Assembly: GCF_015477805.1 (NCBI RefSeq)
Contig: NZ_JADLQL010000003.1
Location: forward strand, 62,001 to 126,000
DNA length: 64,000 nt
Direction: 5' to 3'
Source of the DNA: Nocardia flavorosea
GTDB taxonomy: Bacteria > Actinomycetota > Actinomycetes > Mycobacteriales > Mycobacteriaceae
In this document: positions 53,671 to 62,999 of the stretch, piece after piece
Layout of the letters: each line of letters begins with the position of its first letter
Position numbering within the stretch: the stretch's first letter is position 1
Program-made: the position numbers and the translations under genes
The notes under the pieces: generated by a model
Database searches by the model: none
What the model saw: the letters and a program-made list of their open reading frames with translations, nothing else
Told to the model about the DNA's origin: nothing

Positions 53671-54054
53671 ATGAGTGACCAACTGGCCCAGTGGCAGAAC
53701 CTGAAACAGCAGGCAATCGAAGGCACGGTGAGTATCGAATACGACCTCGGTTCGGACCTGCGCCGCGAATGTGAGACCCTCCTGACCGACTTACGGCGGT
53801 ATCTTGATGATGCGACGAGCCTGGGGCGTCTATCAGGCTACGGGGGGTTGCCCTCCGCGCTGGATATGCGAAAGAAGTTCGAGCTCAAGGCAGCCGGTGG
53901 AGAGAACGGCGATTCGGCAGTTGCCCGGCTGGAGGGTCTGATCGCGATCGTCGAAACGATGAGCGATACCTACGCCGCCATGATCGGCGAACTCAACGAA
54001 ACCGATCAGCAGAACTCCTCCCAGACCGCCGCCGCCGGGGAAGGACTCCGCTGA
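53671..54054 (+). CDS. ESAT-6/WXG100-like small helical protein
   Basis: 127 residues, nearly all alpha-helical: LAQWQNLKQQAIEGTVSIEYDLGSDLRRECETLLTDLRRYLDDA, then a short turn, then LEGLIAIVETMSDTYAAMIGELNE. The helix-turn-helix layout and its place one base before a PPE-like gene point to a secreted partner in an ESX-type heterodimer, analogous to PE next to PPE, although no WXG or YxxxD/E motif is strict here. It begins at the ATG at 53671, 30 bases after the lipoprotein gene. Confidence 0.6.
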   Translation: MSDQLAQWQNLKQQAIEGTVSIEYDLGSDLRRECETLLTDLRRYLDDATSLGRLSGYGGLPSALDMRKKFELKAAGGENGDSAVARLEGLIAIVETMSDTYAAMIGELNETDQQNSSQTAAAGEGLR

Positions 54055-55406
54055 TGCCGGCACCGTTGCTCGTCGCCGCCGTTCTCGTGGCCGCTGTCGC
54101 TACCGCCGACTCCGCAGTTGATGAAGTCACCGGCAACTACGACGAATCCGACGATAACCGGAATCGCGCCTCCGATGCCGCCGGCACCGCGGAACAGGAG
54201 TGGAGCGGTGATCGCACTCATATCAACAACGAACTGGCGCGAGTCAGTCGAGATTTCGACGGCGAGTACGCTCCGGCGACCGCAACCAGAGAAGCCTTCA
54301 AGACCTGGACCCACCAGCAGATCTGGGAGGCGCTGAACGGCACCGCCGAGCATCCGGCCGTCGATTCCGCCGGGGTCAATGCCGGTGCCGACGGCTGGCG
54401 GCGGCTCACCGAGGATCTGTTCACCTCACTGGAGACCTTCGGCAAGAACGTCGACGCCGCCGTCACCGCGAAATGGGGTGGCCAGTCCGCGACCGCCGCG
54501 ATCGACGGCACCCGGGCGTTCACCGCGGAAGCTCAGAAATTGGTCAGAACCTTCGAAATGGTCGCCAACGGTATCGACCTCATGCAGGGCTATCTCGCGC
54601 AGACGAAGATGTCGATCATTCCGCCGGTCGAGGTGTCGGGGTTCGACGAGTTCGTCGGCCATATTCCGGGTAACGGCATCGTGAAGGCCGCCAAGCATCG
54701 CGCCAACGAAGCGCAGGCGCAGGCGCAGGATTTGATGATCGAGTTCTATCAGCCCGGGGTCACGGCCGTCGATTCGAAAACCCCCGTGCTGCCCGTGACG
54801 AAGAGTCCGGTGGGCGGGGATCCCGGAACGCAGCCGCCGGTGGGGCCCGGGGGCACGCAGAACCCCGCCGGTACGAACCCGCCCGGCACCGACCCGGCCG
54901 GAACGAATCCGAGTGGTACGAACCCGCAGGACACGGCCGCTCCCGGCCAGGAGACACCGCAGGCCCCGGCGACCGACCCGGCCGGTACCGAAACTCCGGC
55001 GGCAACCACCCCGTCGACTGCCACAACCCCGGCGAATACCGTGCCGCCCGGAGAACCGGCGGGGCGGCCGAGCACCACCACACCGGGGGCACCGAGCACC
55101 ACTTCCGGTGCCCCGGTGGTCGCCGGTCCGGGCGGGCCGCAATCTCCGGGTGTTCCGGGGCGCACGGTCAGCGGATCGCCCGGCAACCCGAATCAGGCGG
55201 GCGGGCCTGCCGCGCGGGCCGGCAGCCCGGCCGCGACCCGCGGCATGTCCGGGATGCCGGGCATGATGGGCGCCGGTGGGCAACGGGGGCGCGGGGAGGA
55301 CGAAGACGAACACAAAACCCCGGACTATCTCGTCCAGGACCGCTCCACCGAACTGCTCGGCGATCAGCCTCGGGTGCTGCCACCGGGTGGGGTCATCGGC
55401 GCATGA
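54054..55406 (+). CDS. PPE-like ESX substrate with Pro/Thr/Gly-rich C terminus
   Basis: 450 residues; its ATG shares a base with the previous stop (TGATG). Residues ~75-235 form the PPE-like helical region: HQQIWEALNG, ADGWRRLTEDLFTSLETFGKNVDAAVTAKWGGQSATAA. Residues 250-410 are Gly/Pro/Thr-rich with NPxGTDPAGTNP-type repeats. The final HKTPDYLVQDRSTELLGDQPRVLPPGGVIG is a conserved tail of Nocardia PPE proteins. The downstream EspG chaperone fits a PPE client. No ESX core genes are in the window. Confidence 0.8.
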   Translation: MPAPLLVAAVLVAAVATADSAVDEVTGNYDESDDNRNRASDAAGTAEQEWSGDRTHINNELARVSRDFDGEYAPATATREAFKTWTHQQIWEALNGTAEHPAVDSAGVNAGADGWRRLTEDLFTSLETFGKNVDAAVTAKWGGQSATAAIDGTRAFTAEAQKLVRTFEMVANGIDLMQGYLAQTKMSIIPPVEVSGFDEFVGHIPGNGIVKAAKHRANEAQAQAQDLMIEFYQPGVTAVDSKTPVLPVTKSPVGGDPGTQPPVGPGGTQNPAGTNPPGTDPAGTNPSGTNPQDTAAPGQETPQAPATDPAGTETPAATTPSTATTPANTVPPGEPAGRPSTTTPGAPSTTSGAPVVAGPGGPQSPGVPGRTVSGSPGNPNQAGGPAARAGSPAATRGMSGMPGMMGAGGQRGRGEDEDEHKTPDYLVQDRSTELLGDQPRVLPPGGVIGA

Positions 55407-55464
55407 GCGATTCGGGGACGAGGGCGGGAACGCGATGTAGGCCCTCGTATGCGGTGGGTGCGCC

Positions 55465-56235
55465 ATGAGCGAATCGCGCTGGCAGCTCGGCGGTTACGAG
55501 TTCACGCTGGCCCTCGAGGCGATGGGGCGCGACCGGCTGCCGTATCCGCTGGAATACCTGCCGCCCCGGATGGAGCACGACGACGATTTCCAGCGGTACC
55601 GGCAGCAGTGCGCACGCCGGTTGCAGCCGATGTTCGACGAGCGGCTCTACCGGGCGCTCACCGTGCTCATCGAACCCGAGATCCGGGTGGAGGTCTACGG
55701 CGTGCACGGCCCACGGCAGAACAACACCACAGTGCGGATGCACGCCGGTGTGGTCGGCCGTACCGCCGTCCTGGCCACCCAGTTACCCGGGCCCGAACCC
55801 AAATCCGGCGGTGACATCGTCGTCGTCCAACTCCGCAGCAACGAGCTGGCTCCCCGTATCGTGGCGGGCCTGCCGCGGGCCACGACCGGAAGCCACCAGC
55901 CCCTCCGCGCCCGCCGCGCCGACCTGAACGCACCCGTGTATTCCCGCCACCCGACACAGCTCTCACCCGTGGAGGACATGCAGCGTTTCTTCCGTCGCCC
56001 CCGCACCGGCACCGGCGAGATCACTGTCTACCCCGGATACACCGTCGACACCCGCCCGACCGACGACGGTTACGCTTTCCTCTGGCTCGACTACCCGGAC
56101 GACGGCCGCTACCTGCTGCACAACCACAGCGCCGACGCTTTCACCGTCACCCCGGGCCCACCGGACGAAATCCTGAACCAACTACGCAGCCGGCTGGACA
56201 CCGCCTACCGAGCCCGGACCCGCACGTATCAGTGA
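55465..56235 (+). CDS. EspG-family ESX secretion chaperone
   Basis: 256 residues. WQLGGYEFTLALEAMGRDRLPYPLEY at the N terminus is the EspG pattern, followed by the family beta-sheet FDERLYRALTVLIEPEIRVEVYGVHG and QNNTTVRMHAGVVGRTAVLATQLPG. EspG chaperones bind the tip of PE-PPE dimers in the cytosol. It sits 58 bases after the PPE-like gene. The cluster has no EccA-E, so secretion must use an ESX system encoded elsewhere. Confidence 0.85.
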   Translation: MSESRWQLGGYEFTLALEAMGRDRLPYPLEYLPPRMEHDDDFQRYRQQCARRLQPMFDERLYRALTVLIEPEIRVEVYGVHGPRQNNTTVRMHAGVVGRTAVLATQLPGPEPKSGGDIVVVQLRSNELAPRIVAGLPRATTGSHQPLRARRADLNAPVYSRHPTQLSPVEDMQRFFRRPRTGTGEITVYPGYTVDTRPTDDGYAFLWLDYPDDGRYLLHNHSADAFTVTPGPPDEILNQLRSRLDTAYRARTRTYQ

Positions 56236-56439
56236 TGTGCCGGAATATCCGAGCGGGGCGCCGGACAGCACAGGACGGCCGATATCCGAGGCCGCCGAGG
56301 CCATCGGTGAACCTATCCGGAACCGTGCGCGGTTTCACGGGGTCCCGGAGGCCGGCCTCCTGTGCGGATCCGGTCCGGATGCCGACAACCCCGTCGCCCC
56401 CTGGGGCGGGGCGGCGGGGTTGCCGGGGGCCGGACCACG

Positions 56440-56979
56440 TCAGCCGACGATATCGGAGCAGGCGAAGGTGATTTCGAATTTCGCCGTGGCGGGGCCGGCC
56501 ATCGGGTTGCTCATATCGGGGGCGCCGATCCCCTCGCCGGTGACGGTGTAGGTGTCGCCGTCCTTGGCGACCTGCGCCGAACCGCCGGGCTGACCGTTGC
56601 CGTAGCCGACGGCGTACGGCATCCCGTTCGACCCGCCCTGGCTACCCGCGATCGCCACCGCCTGCACCGTCGTATCGTCGAGGATGCTCGCGCTGACGCT
56701 CAACTGGCCGTACTGCTCGTTGGCGGTATCGGTGAGCGCCAGCGCCAGCGTATTGCCCTGCTTCGCGCAGGTGGTGTCGAAATCGGCGGTGAGCGCCTTG
56801 CCGTCGACCACAGCCTTCGAATCCCCGCCGGCTTCGCCTGCCGGGGCAGCGGCTTCCGTCGCCGCAGCGTCGGCGGCCGGAGCCGGGCCGCCGGCGGCGT
56901 CGTCACCGCAGGCGGAGGTCAGGGCGATGGTGGAGGCGGCGAGGACGGCGGCGCCGATACGGAAGAGCGTGGTGTTCAT
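56440..56979 (-). CDS. lpqH: LpqH-family lipoprotein (19-kDa antigen type)
   Basis: 179 residues from the ATG at 56979, with AGGA seven bases upstream; an upstream in-frame extension is not signal-peptide-like. MNTTLFRIGAAVLAASTIALTSAC is a lipoprotein signal with Cys24 as the lipidated residue. A disordered Ala/Pro/Glu stretch follows, then the LpqH fold ending YTVTGEGIGAPDMSNPMAGPATAKFEITFAC, the family signature. Cell-surface lipoprotein; function in non-mycobacteria unknown. Divergent from the CHAT operon. Confidence 0.92.
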   Translation of the reverse strand: MNTTLFRIGAAVLAASTIALTSACGDDAAGGPAPAADAAATEAAAPAGEAGGDSKAVVDGKALTADFDTTCAKQGNTLALALTDTANEQYGQLSVSASILDDTTVQAVAIAGSQGGSNGMPYAVGYGNGQPGGSAQVAKDGDTYTVTGEGIGAPDMSNPMAGPATAKFEITFACSDIVG

Positions 56980-57106
56980 GGTGGGTCCTGTTCTCTCGGT
57001 GTCGCGGCTCGATCGGCCGTCGAGAGAAAAGTTAGGAACCCGCGCCCGCCTACCGATCCCAACTTTCGCCGCCGCGAACCCTTCTGAACTCCGATAACCT
57101 GGGCTC

Positions 57107-58678
57107 ATGCGACGACCGCGGGCCATGGTGCTCGATGAGGTGTGGCGCGGTCTCGAGGGTGTGCAAGCGTTGAGCGGGCCCCAGGGCGGGCCGTTGCGCC
57201 GGACCGTGAAGCTGATCCTCGATCCGCTCGTGATCCGGCCGGTCCGGTATCCGAGTTGTGCGGGTGCGATCCTGTCCGCCGACGGTGCGGCCCTGCTGGC
57301 GGCCCGGATCCACGATCAGGCCGATACGCTGCGGGCGACCGCCGCCTGGTTCACGCTCCTCAAACAGGTCCGGCGGGAACTGCGGATCACCGAGGGCAAC
57401 GCCCAGGACCTGTACTTCCAGCGCTGTTTCGAACTCGCCGCCACCCGCGGCCACCCCGACCCGCAACCCGACCGGCTGCGCGCGGAGGCCGTGCTGCGTG
57501 AGGTCCACGGCTTCGCCGCCGGCCGCACCACCCAGGCTTTGAAAGACCATCTCACCGACCCCGCACGGGCCGCCGAACTGGACCGGTTGCTGGAAACGGC
57601 CTGGGCATGCCGGCCCGCACCGCGGCCGGTCGGCCCCGAATACGCCGGTGAACTACGACAACTGCTCGAGCTCGCGGTGGGGTCGCGGTGGGAAGCGGAT
57701 CCCGCGTCCGGGCGACAGTTGCTACGCCGGTTGATCGAGACGCACACCGGGACCCACACGGGTATCGCGTTATGGCTGGACAGCAGCGATCGCCCAGGGG
57801 CCGGCGTGATGGCCGTAGCCTGCGAAAACGCCCGGAACGGCCCCACTGCCGAGCCGACCGCCGCACACGTGCAGCGTGTCGGCGTGCGTGAGGCGGGCGT
57901 GCGTGAGGCGGGCGTGCGTGAGGCGGGCGTGCGTGAGGCGGGCGTGCGTGAGGCGGGCGTGCGTGAGGCGGGTCGATCGGCGCGCGGGCGTCGGACTGCG
58001 CCCGCGTCTTCCTCGCGCTACGACGCGAATCGGCTCGGGCTCACCGAACACCCTGTTCCGTGTCGGCCCGCGCTGGGTTCGTCGGCATCGACCGCCGCGC
58101 TGGGGCTGCCGTTCGACCGCACCGTTTACGAGCGGGTTTTCACCGTCCTCCAGGTGTCGACCGAACGCGCCGATCTACCGCCGATTCCCGAACTGGTGAC
58201 CACCGAGATCACCCGGAGCTGCGCCCCCTGGGCCCTACTCGACGAATCGTTGCGCGTGACGGCCGCGGCGGGCGTGGAATTGGCGCTCGGGCTGGCGCCG
58301 ATCACGATATCGGCGGGCCCGGACGGTATACCGGAAACGGCCGCTCACCGCCTGATCAACAGCCGGTGGCAGCGGGAAGCCTACGTACTACAGGCGCGGC
58401 GGCTGGCGGTTCATCCCGTCTCCGGTGACGGTGATCCGCTCGCCGCGATCGCGGCCGAACTGCGCACCCCGTGGCGGTCCTACCTGCGGAGGCTGTGGGT
58501 GCGGCTGCACGGGCGCGATGTTCGGGAACTGCCGGTGGCCGAGCCGGACGAACTCTGGGACCTGCTGGACGGAATCGCCCGGTCGGTGGTTCTCGATCAC
58601 CGCGCACGGGTCCGCAAAGTGCTGAGCACGCAGGCGTCCGGGGCCGGAACGGCAATAGCCGAATCGAGGGCTGTCTGA
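57107..58678 (+). CDS. Unrecognised 523-residue protein, first gene of the CHAT-TPR operon
   Basis: No known domain was recognised. The N-terminal ~220 residues are mainly helical (TLRATAAWFTLLKQVRRELRITEGNAQDLYFQRCFELAAT; ALLAARIHDQAD). Residues 259-288 are six copies of GVREA, from perfect 15-base repeats. The C-terminal ~200 residues begin PFDRTVYERVFTVLQVSTERADLPPIPELVTTEITRSCAPWALLDESLRV and end in an arginine-rich helix region. The stop overlaps the next ATG (TGATG), and all four genes to 62806 are tightly packed, so the product likely acts with the TPR and CHAT proteins. The gene is divergent from lpqH, 127 bases away. No signal peptide or membrane helix. Confidence 0.7.
   Translation: MRRPRAMVLDEVWRGLEGVQALSGPQGGPLRRTVKLILDPLVIRPVRYPSCAGAILSADGAALLAARIHDQADTLRATAAWFTLLKQVRRELRITEGNAQDLYFQRCFELAATRGHPDPQPDRLRAEAVLREVHGFAAGRTTQALKDHLTDPARAAELDRLLETAWACRPAPRPVGPEYAGELRQLLELAVGSRWEADPASGRQLLRRLIETHTGTHTGIALWLDSSDRPGAGVMAVACENARNGPTAEPTAAHVQRVGVREAGVREAGVREAGVREAGVREAGVREAGRSARGRRTAPASSSRYDANRLGLTEHPVPCRPALGSSASTAALGLPFDRTVYERVFTVLQVSTERADLPPIPELVTTEITRSCAPWALLDESLRVTAAAGVELALGLAPITISAGPDGIPETAAHRLINSRWQREAYVLQARRLAVHPVSGDGDPLAAIAAELRTPWRSYLRRLWVRLHGRDVRELPVAEPDELWDLLDGIARSVVLDHRARVRKVLSTQASGAGTAIAESRAV
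57881..57970 (+). repeat. Six perfect 15-base direct repeats
   Basis: GGCGTGCGTGAGGCG occurs six times head to tail without a mismatch, encoding (GVREA)6 in frame. Copy-number change would lengthen or shorten the protein by five residues without a frameshift. The perfect identity implies a recent expansion. Confidence 0.95.
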
Positions 58679-59904
58679 TGGCCGATCTGGTGCGTATCCG
58701 GCGACTGCCACCGGATCTGTGGTTTATCGGCCCACCCGGCGCGCCGAGCGTGGCCGACGCCGATCCGGGCGTGGATACGGCGGTTCTCGAAGTCGCGGGC
58801 GGCCATCTCACCTGGTGTCTGACCTCCGGGCAGCGCGTTCCGGTGGCGACCCTGCACGATCTCGACACCGCGCAGGAATGGCTGTGGGCGCTCTACGGCG
58901 CCGAGGTCGCACTCGCCGCCGACGCGTACACCGAGCCGGTGGAACTTCGCGCTCGGCCCGGAAACTCCGATCTCGCGGCGGCGGTGCGCCGACTCGCCTA
59001 CGCCCACTGGGCGGCGCGCTGGTGGCCGGCCTCGACCGTCGACGATATCGCTGCCCTGGATCCGGCGCTGCTGGATCGCGAGATCGCCGAGTTGACGGAG
59101 TTCTGCGACAGCGTGGTCGACGGCGCGGACGCCACAACCGTCACCGAAGTGGAAGCAGAATCGGTCGTCGGCGACATCGGCCGGGACGGTCGAGTGCGCG
59201 AGTGGACCACACCGCACGCCGACGAGTACGCCCTCGCCGCGGGCTCGAACTCCACCGGGTCGGGCGCAGCCCTCGTACTCGATCGCGGTACTACCGGCTG
59301 GGATTGGCGGTATTGCCCGCCCGGTGTGGTCGATGCCTCCGAACGTGCCGTGTCGTGGGAGTTGTCCCGGGCGGCGGGCAGCACGGTTGTCCGGGTACAC
59401 GCGGTCGCCGCGCCCGGGCTTTCCGCGGACCTGCCCGGCCACCTGCGACCCCGCGCCCGCATCCGTACTCCCGGCGGATTCGCCGACGTCGCCTTGGAAT
59501 TGAGCGGTGACGCCTGGTCAGGCGAGGCGGACCAACCGGCGGATTCGGTGCGGGGTATCGAGATCTATACGCCCGGAGTGGGGCCCAGCGATCCGGTCGA
59601 GCCGCCGCCCCCGGTTGGCGATCGGTCGCGGACCTCGGAGCCCATCGAGGCGGCGGATACTTCTGCCCTACAGCGCCTTCAGGCAGACTCAGCCGATGCG
59701 GAACGGCGGCGGGCGGTACGCGAGCTCGCGCGCAACAGGCTCCGGCTGGCCGCGGCCGGGCCCCATGCGGTGATGCCCGGTGTCGCCGGAGATTCCACAA
59801 TCGGTAAATCCGGAGATCCCGCCGCGCCGGTCGGTCTCTGGCCGGCCGATATCGCACCCCTCCGGTCGGAAACAGCCGCGGCAGAACAGGACGCGGATTT
59901 CTGA
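58678..59904 (+). CDS. Unrecognised 408-residue protein, second gene of the CHAT-TPR operon
   Basis: 408 residues starting at the ATG of the TGATG overlap. The N-terminal ~125 residues are mixed (LPPDLWFIGPPGAPSVADADPGVDTAVLEVAGGHLTWCL). A central beta-rich domain spans about 180-285 (GAALVLDRGTTGWDWRYCPPGVVDASERAVSWELSRAAGSTVVRVHAVAAPGL; RARIRTPGGFADVALELSG). The tail is charged and helical (QADSADAERRRAVRELARNRLRLAA). No catalytic motif was recognised. The TPR gene starts two bases after its stop. It is probably a scaffold or sensor for the CHAT protease, but that is inference from operon structure. Confidence 0.7.
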   Translation: MADLVRIRRLPPDLWFIGPPGAPSVADADPGVDTAVLEVAGGHLTWCLTSGQRVPVATLHDLDTAQEWLWALYGAEVALAADAYTEPVELRARPGNSDLAAAVRRLAYAHWAARWWPASTVDDIAALDPALLDREIAELTEFCDSVVDGADATTVTEVEAESVVGDIGRDGRVREWTTPHADEYALAAGSNSTGSGAALVLDRGTTGWDWRYCPPGVVDASERAVSWELSRAAGSTVVRVHAVAAPGLSADLPGHLRPRARIRTPGGFADVALELSGDAWSGEADQPADSVRGIEIYTPGVGPSDPVEPPPPVGDRSRTSEPIEAADTSALQRLQADSADAERRRAVRELARNRLRLAAAGPHAVMPGVAGDSTIGKSGDPAAPVGLWPADIAPLRSETAAAEQDADF

Positions 59905-59905
59905 G

Positions 59906-61420
59906 ATGAGTGGAGCCGACAATCAACCGCCCGGCCTGGAATTGCTGCACGAGGGCGCCGCCGCGTACGAGCGCGGCGATATCAACGAAGCGCTGCGCAT
60001 TTTCGAGCACGCCGTGAACAGCACCACCGGCGGTGTCCGGACCAGCGCTCTCATCAACGCCGCCAACATGTACGACGAACTCGGCGATCACGAGGGGGCC
60101 GCAACCAGGTACCGGGCCGCGCTGGGCGATATCCCCGGCGATGCCGTCGAGAAGCGCGCTTCCGCACTGATCAACTATTCGCAGGCCCTGCAGCACCTCG
60201 GCGCGCTCGACGATGCGCACGACGCGCTGGAACAGGCGCGCACGCTGCTCGCCGACGCCGACGAACTCGGTGTCCTGCGGGTGTCGTGCCTGCTCTCATT
60301 GACCGCCGTCGCGACCCACCGCGCCGAGTGGAGCCGCGCGATCGATATCGCCACCGAATCCTTGAACGCTGCGTTGCGGTTCGCGCCGGAGCTCGCCGGC
60401 TATCCCTTGATGAACCTGGCCGGTACCTACTTCGAAACCGGCCGCCGCGATCTCGGCGTGGATTTCGCGCGGCAGGCGCTGACGGCGTTCACCGAGGCCG
60501 GTAACCACAACGCCCTCGCCGACACCCAGCAGAACCTGGCCCAGATCTTCATGCGCTTGGACCGGCTCGACGAGGCCGAGGAACTGGTCGAGGCCAGCCA
60601 GCTGTATTACGAGCGGACCGGGCTCGCGCACCGGGCGGGGATCGGCTGGAAAATCCGCGGTTTTCTCGCCGAACGGCGCGGCGACCTCGACCGTGCGCAG
60701 GAATGGTATCGGCGCAGCCTCGACCATTTCCAGGCGTCCGGTGCGGTCCTCGACGAAGCCGCGCTGCGCTGCCGGCTGGCGACCATCGAGTTCGCGTACG
60801 GCAGGGTCGGGGCGGGTCAGCAACTGCTGGACGCCGCGTTCCTCATCTACGCGGAGCGCGGACTCGGCTCCGAATGCGCCAAACTCGACTACTGGCATGC
60901 GGTGCTGCTGGAGATGGTGATCGATGATCTGGCGGAGCCGGCCCCGGAACTGGCGGTGCTGGGGCGGGCACTGTCGGTCCAGGCCGCGATCGCCATCGAC
61001 GCCGTCCGCTACACCCTGCCGAGCGGGAGCCGGCGCGAACAATGGCATCGGGAGGTCGCCGAACCCGCGATGCGTCTGGCGTTCCGGTTCGCCCATCTCT
61101 GCCAGGACGGACTGCTGCTCGCCGACTTGATCGAAACACGGTGTGCCGGAACAACGCTGGATATCGGTCGCGCGCAGCCCGGCGAACGGCCGCAATTCCC
61201 GCTGGATACCCCGGGCCCGCCCGCCGTCACGGAATTATCCGGACCCCTGCAGTTGGGCGCCGCACTGGCGCAGGTGGCCGCCTCCGCGGGGCTGCCCGTC
61301 GCGCCGCCGCCGCGGCTGGCGGTCGAACCCGGCGCCCGGATCGCGCTCGCCGACTACATCGAAGCGGCCGAACACCGCTACGGCGGCCGATTCCGGGAGC
61401 AACGGGTGATCCCGGTATGA
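59906..61420 (+). CDS. TPR-repeat protein of the CHAT operon
   Basis: 504 residues from the ATG at 59906, two bases after the previous stop. From residue 8 to ~330 it consists of about eight helical pairs of the TPR type, for example LELLHEGAAAYERGDINEALRIFEHAVN, ALINAANMYDELGDHEGAATRYRAALG and AHRAGIGWKIRGFLAERRGDLDRAQEWYRRSLDHF. The C-terminal 170 residues are a different helical region. TPR superstructures bind peptides or partner proteins, and TPR-CHAT pairs are recurrent in bacterial and archaeal conflict systems. It is therefore the likely regulator of the following protease. Confidence 0.85.
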   Translation: MSGADNQPPGLELLHEGAAAYERGDINEALRIFEHAVNSTTGGVRTSALINAANMYDELGDHEGAATRYRAALGDIPGDAVEKRASALINYSQALQHLGALDDAHDALEQARTLLADADELGVLRVSCLLSLTAVATHRAEWSRAIDIATESLNAALRFAPELAGYPLMNLAGTYFETGRRDLGVDFARQALTAFTEAGNHNALADTQQNLAQIFMRLDRLDEAEELVEASQLYYERTGLAHRAGIGWKIRGFLAERRGDLDRAQEWYRRSLDHFQASGAVLDEAALRCRLATIEFAYGRVGAGQQLLDAAFLIYAERGLGSECAKLDYWHAVLLEMVIDDLAEPAPELAVLGRALSVQAAIAIDAVRYTLPSGSRREQWHREVAEPAMRLAFRFAHLCQDGLLLADLIETRCAGTTLDIGRAQPGERPQFPLDTPGPPAVTELSGPLQLGAALAQVAASAGLPVAPPPRLAVEPGARIALADYIEAAEHRYGGRFREQRVIPV

Positions 61421-61549
61421 GACGACGGGACAACCGGCATCGTCGGGCCCGCGACAGCCGCGACGAGTACCGGGCACACCGCAGCGATCGCGGCGGTGCA
61501 CTACACCGCAATGGCGGCCGATACGGCCGCTCGACCGGCGGAGGATTCG

Positions 61550-62806
61550 ATGAGTGACCGTCCGACCGTGGTGATCCGGATGGCCGATGCGGGCGATGTC
61601 TACATGTCGTGGCGGTGGACCGACGGGTCCGCGTCACCCGGGGTGACGGTGCTGCCCGGCGACGATATCGACGCCGCCGTCCGCGTCCTGTCCGCGGCGC
61701 TGCCCGTCCCCGAGGTGGCCGGCGGCCTCGAGAAAGCGCTCACCACCGGGGCATTCGCCGCGCCCGGCAGCGAGTACGAACTCGCCCGCGACCTGTCCCG
61801 CGCGTTGCTGCCCTACGACCTGGCGGGCCAGTTGTACGACCTGTACCAGCGGGGTGTGCGCCCGCATATCCGGTTGCAGCCCTCGCCGCGGGTCGCGCAG
61901 GTGCCGTGGGAGACCATCGCCCCCGCCCCGGACGTCCGGCTGATCGATATCGCCGATATCAGCCTGCTGGTTCCGGCCGGAATCGTGCACGCACCCGTGC
62001 GTGTCCCGCGGTCGTGGCCCGCCTCGCGTGGCCTGCCGGTGGTCGCGGTCCTCGACCCCCGGGTGCCGGGTTTCCGCGCCGATTCCGCCCTCGGTTCGGT
62101 GCTGGGCCGGATGGACCGGCCGACACCGCTCACCGCACGGATCGCCGACCATCTCACCGCCGGCCGGCTACGGCCCGCCGCTCCCGAACCGTCGGCCGTT
62201 TTCCGCCGCACCGACCTCGACCGCACCTGGCTTTCCGAAACCCTGCGCGCCGGCGCGTCCCGGCTGATCTACGTCGGCCACGTCACGGCTGCGTCCCCGG
62301 AATCCGGGCAGAGCGAGAACACCGAACTGCACCTGGCCTGCACCGCCGAGACCGTGGGTTTCGCGCAACCGCACCGCGACCACCGCCCACTTTCGGCGAA
62401 AGACCTCCTGCTCGGCACCTATACCCTCGAACCGGAACCTGTTGCCGGCCAAGAACTCTGGCCGATACCCGCCCGGGTCGCACTGATCGCCTGCGAAAGC
62501 GGCGGCGATCTGCGTTTCACCGAAGCGCTCGGTTTGATCGCCGCCATGGTGACCGGCGGCGCGGAACTGGTCACCGCCACCCGCTGGCCCCTCCCGACCG
62601 ACCTCGCCGTCCAGCGCTTCGGCGCCGCTGCCGAAGCCGCCCCGCTGCAGGACACGATCTGCGCCGTGGATTCCGCCCACGACACCGCGGACCCGGTGCC
62701 CGAACTCACCGCCTGGCAGCGCGAGCGGTTACAGCGCTGGCGCTCGACCGGTGCCATCGAATATTCGCCCCTGCTGTGGGCTTCCTTCGCGACCTTCACC
62801 ACCTGA
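61550..62806 (+). CDS. CHAT-domain caspase-like protease
   Basis: 418 residues from the ATG at 61550, with GGAGG eight bases upstream. The N-terminal ~100 residues are a domain of unknown type, then VPWETIAPAP and the CHAT fold. The catalytic dyad is visible as His244 in LIYVGHVTA and Cys315 in ALIACESGGDLRF, followed by TEALGLIAAMVTGGAELVTATRW, the usual CHAT helix after the Cys. CHAT peptidases belong to the caspase/separase clan and are often paired with TPR proteins in immunity systems, including some that cleave a gasdermin or a partner protein. Here no gasdermin or nuclease is adjacent, so the first two operon proteins are the candidate substrates. A 129-base gap precedes the gene. Confidence 0.88.
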   Translation: MSDRPTVVIRMADAGDVYMSWRWTDGSASPGVTVLPGDDIDAAVRVLSAALPVPEVAGGLEKALTTGAFAAPGSEYELARDLSRALLPYDLAGQLYDLYQRGVRPHIRLQPSPRVAQVPWETIAPAPDVRLIDIADISLLVPAGIVHAPVRVPRSWPASRGLPVVAVLDPRVPGFRADSALGSVLGRMDRPTPLTARIADHLTAGRLRPAAPEPSAVFRRTDLDRTWLSETLRAGASRLIYVGHVTAASPESGQSENTELHLACTAETVGFAQPHRDHRPLSAKDLLLGTYTLEPEPVAGQELWPIPARVALIACESGGDLRFTEALGLIAAMVTGGAELVTATRWPLPTDLAVQRFGAAAEAAPLQDTICAVDSAHDTADPVPELTAWQRERLQRWRSTGAIEYSPLLWASFATFTT

Positions 62807-62999
62807 CCCGGCCGGCGGACGCTGCCGTGGCCGCCGAGAGGTAACCGTCGTCGGCCGTCGGGGCCGCGTTGTCGCGTCATACGACCGCATCGTCACCGTC
62901 CGGCGACCGCACCGTGGTTCGCAGGCGTTAAGAGCGAGCTGATCGGGTCTTCGCCCGAGACCGTCGGCCACGATCGCCGGAGGCGGTTGCCGACCGAGC

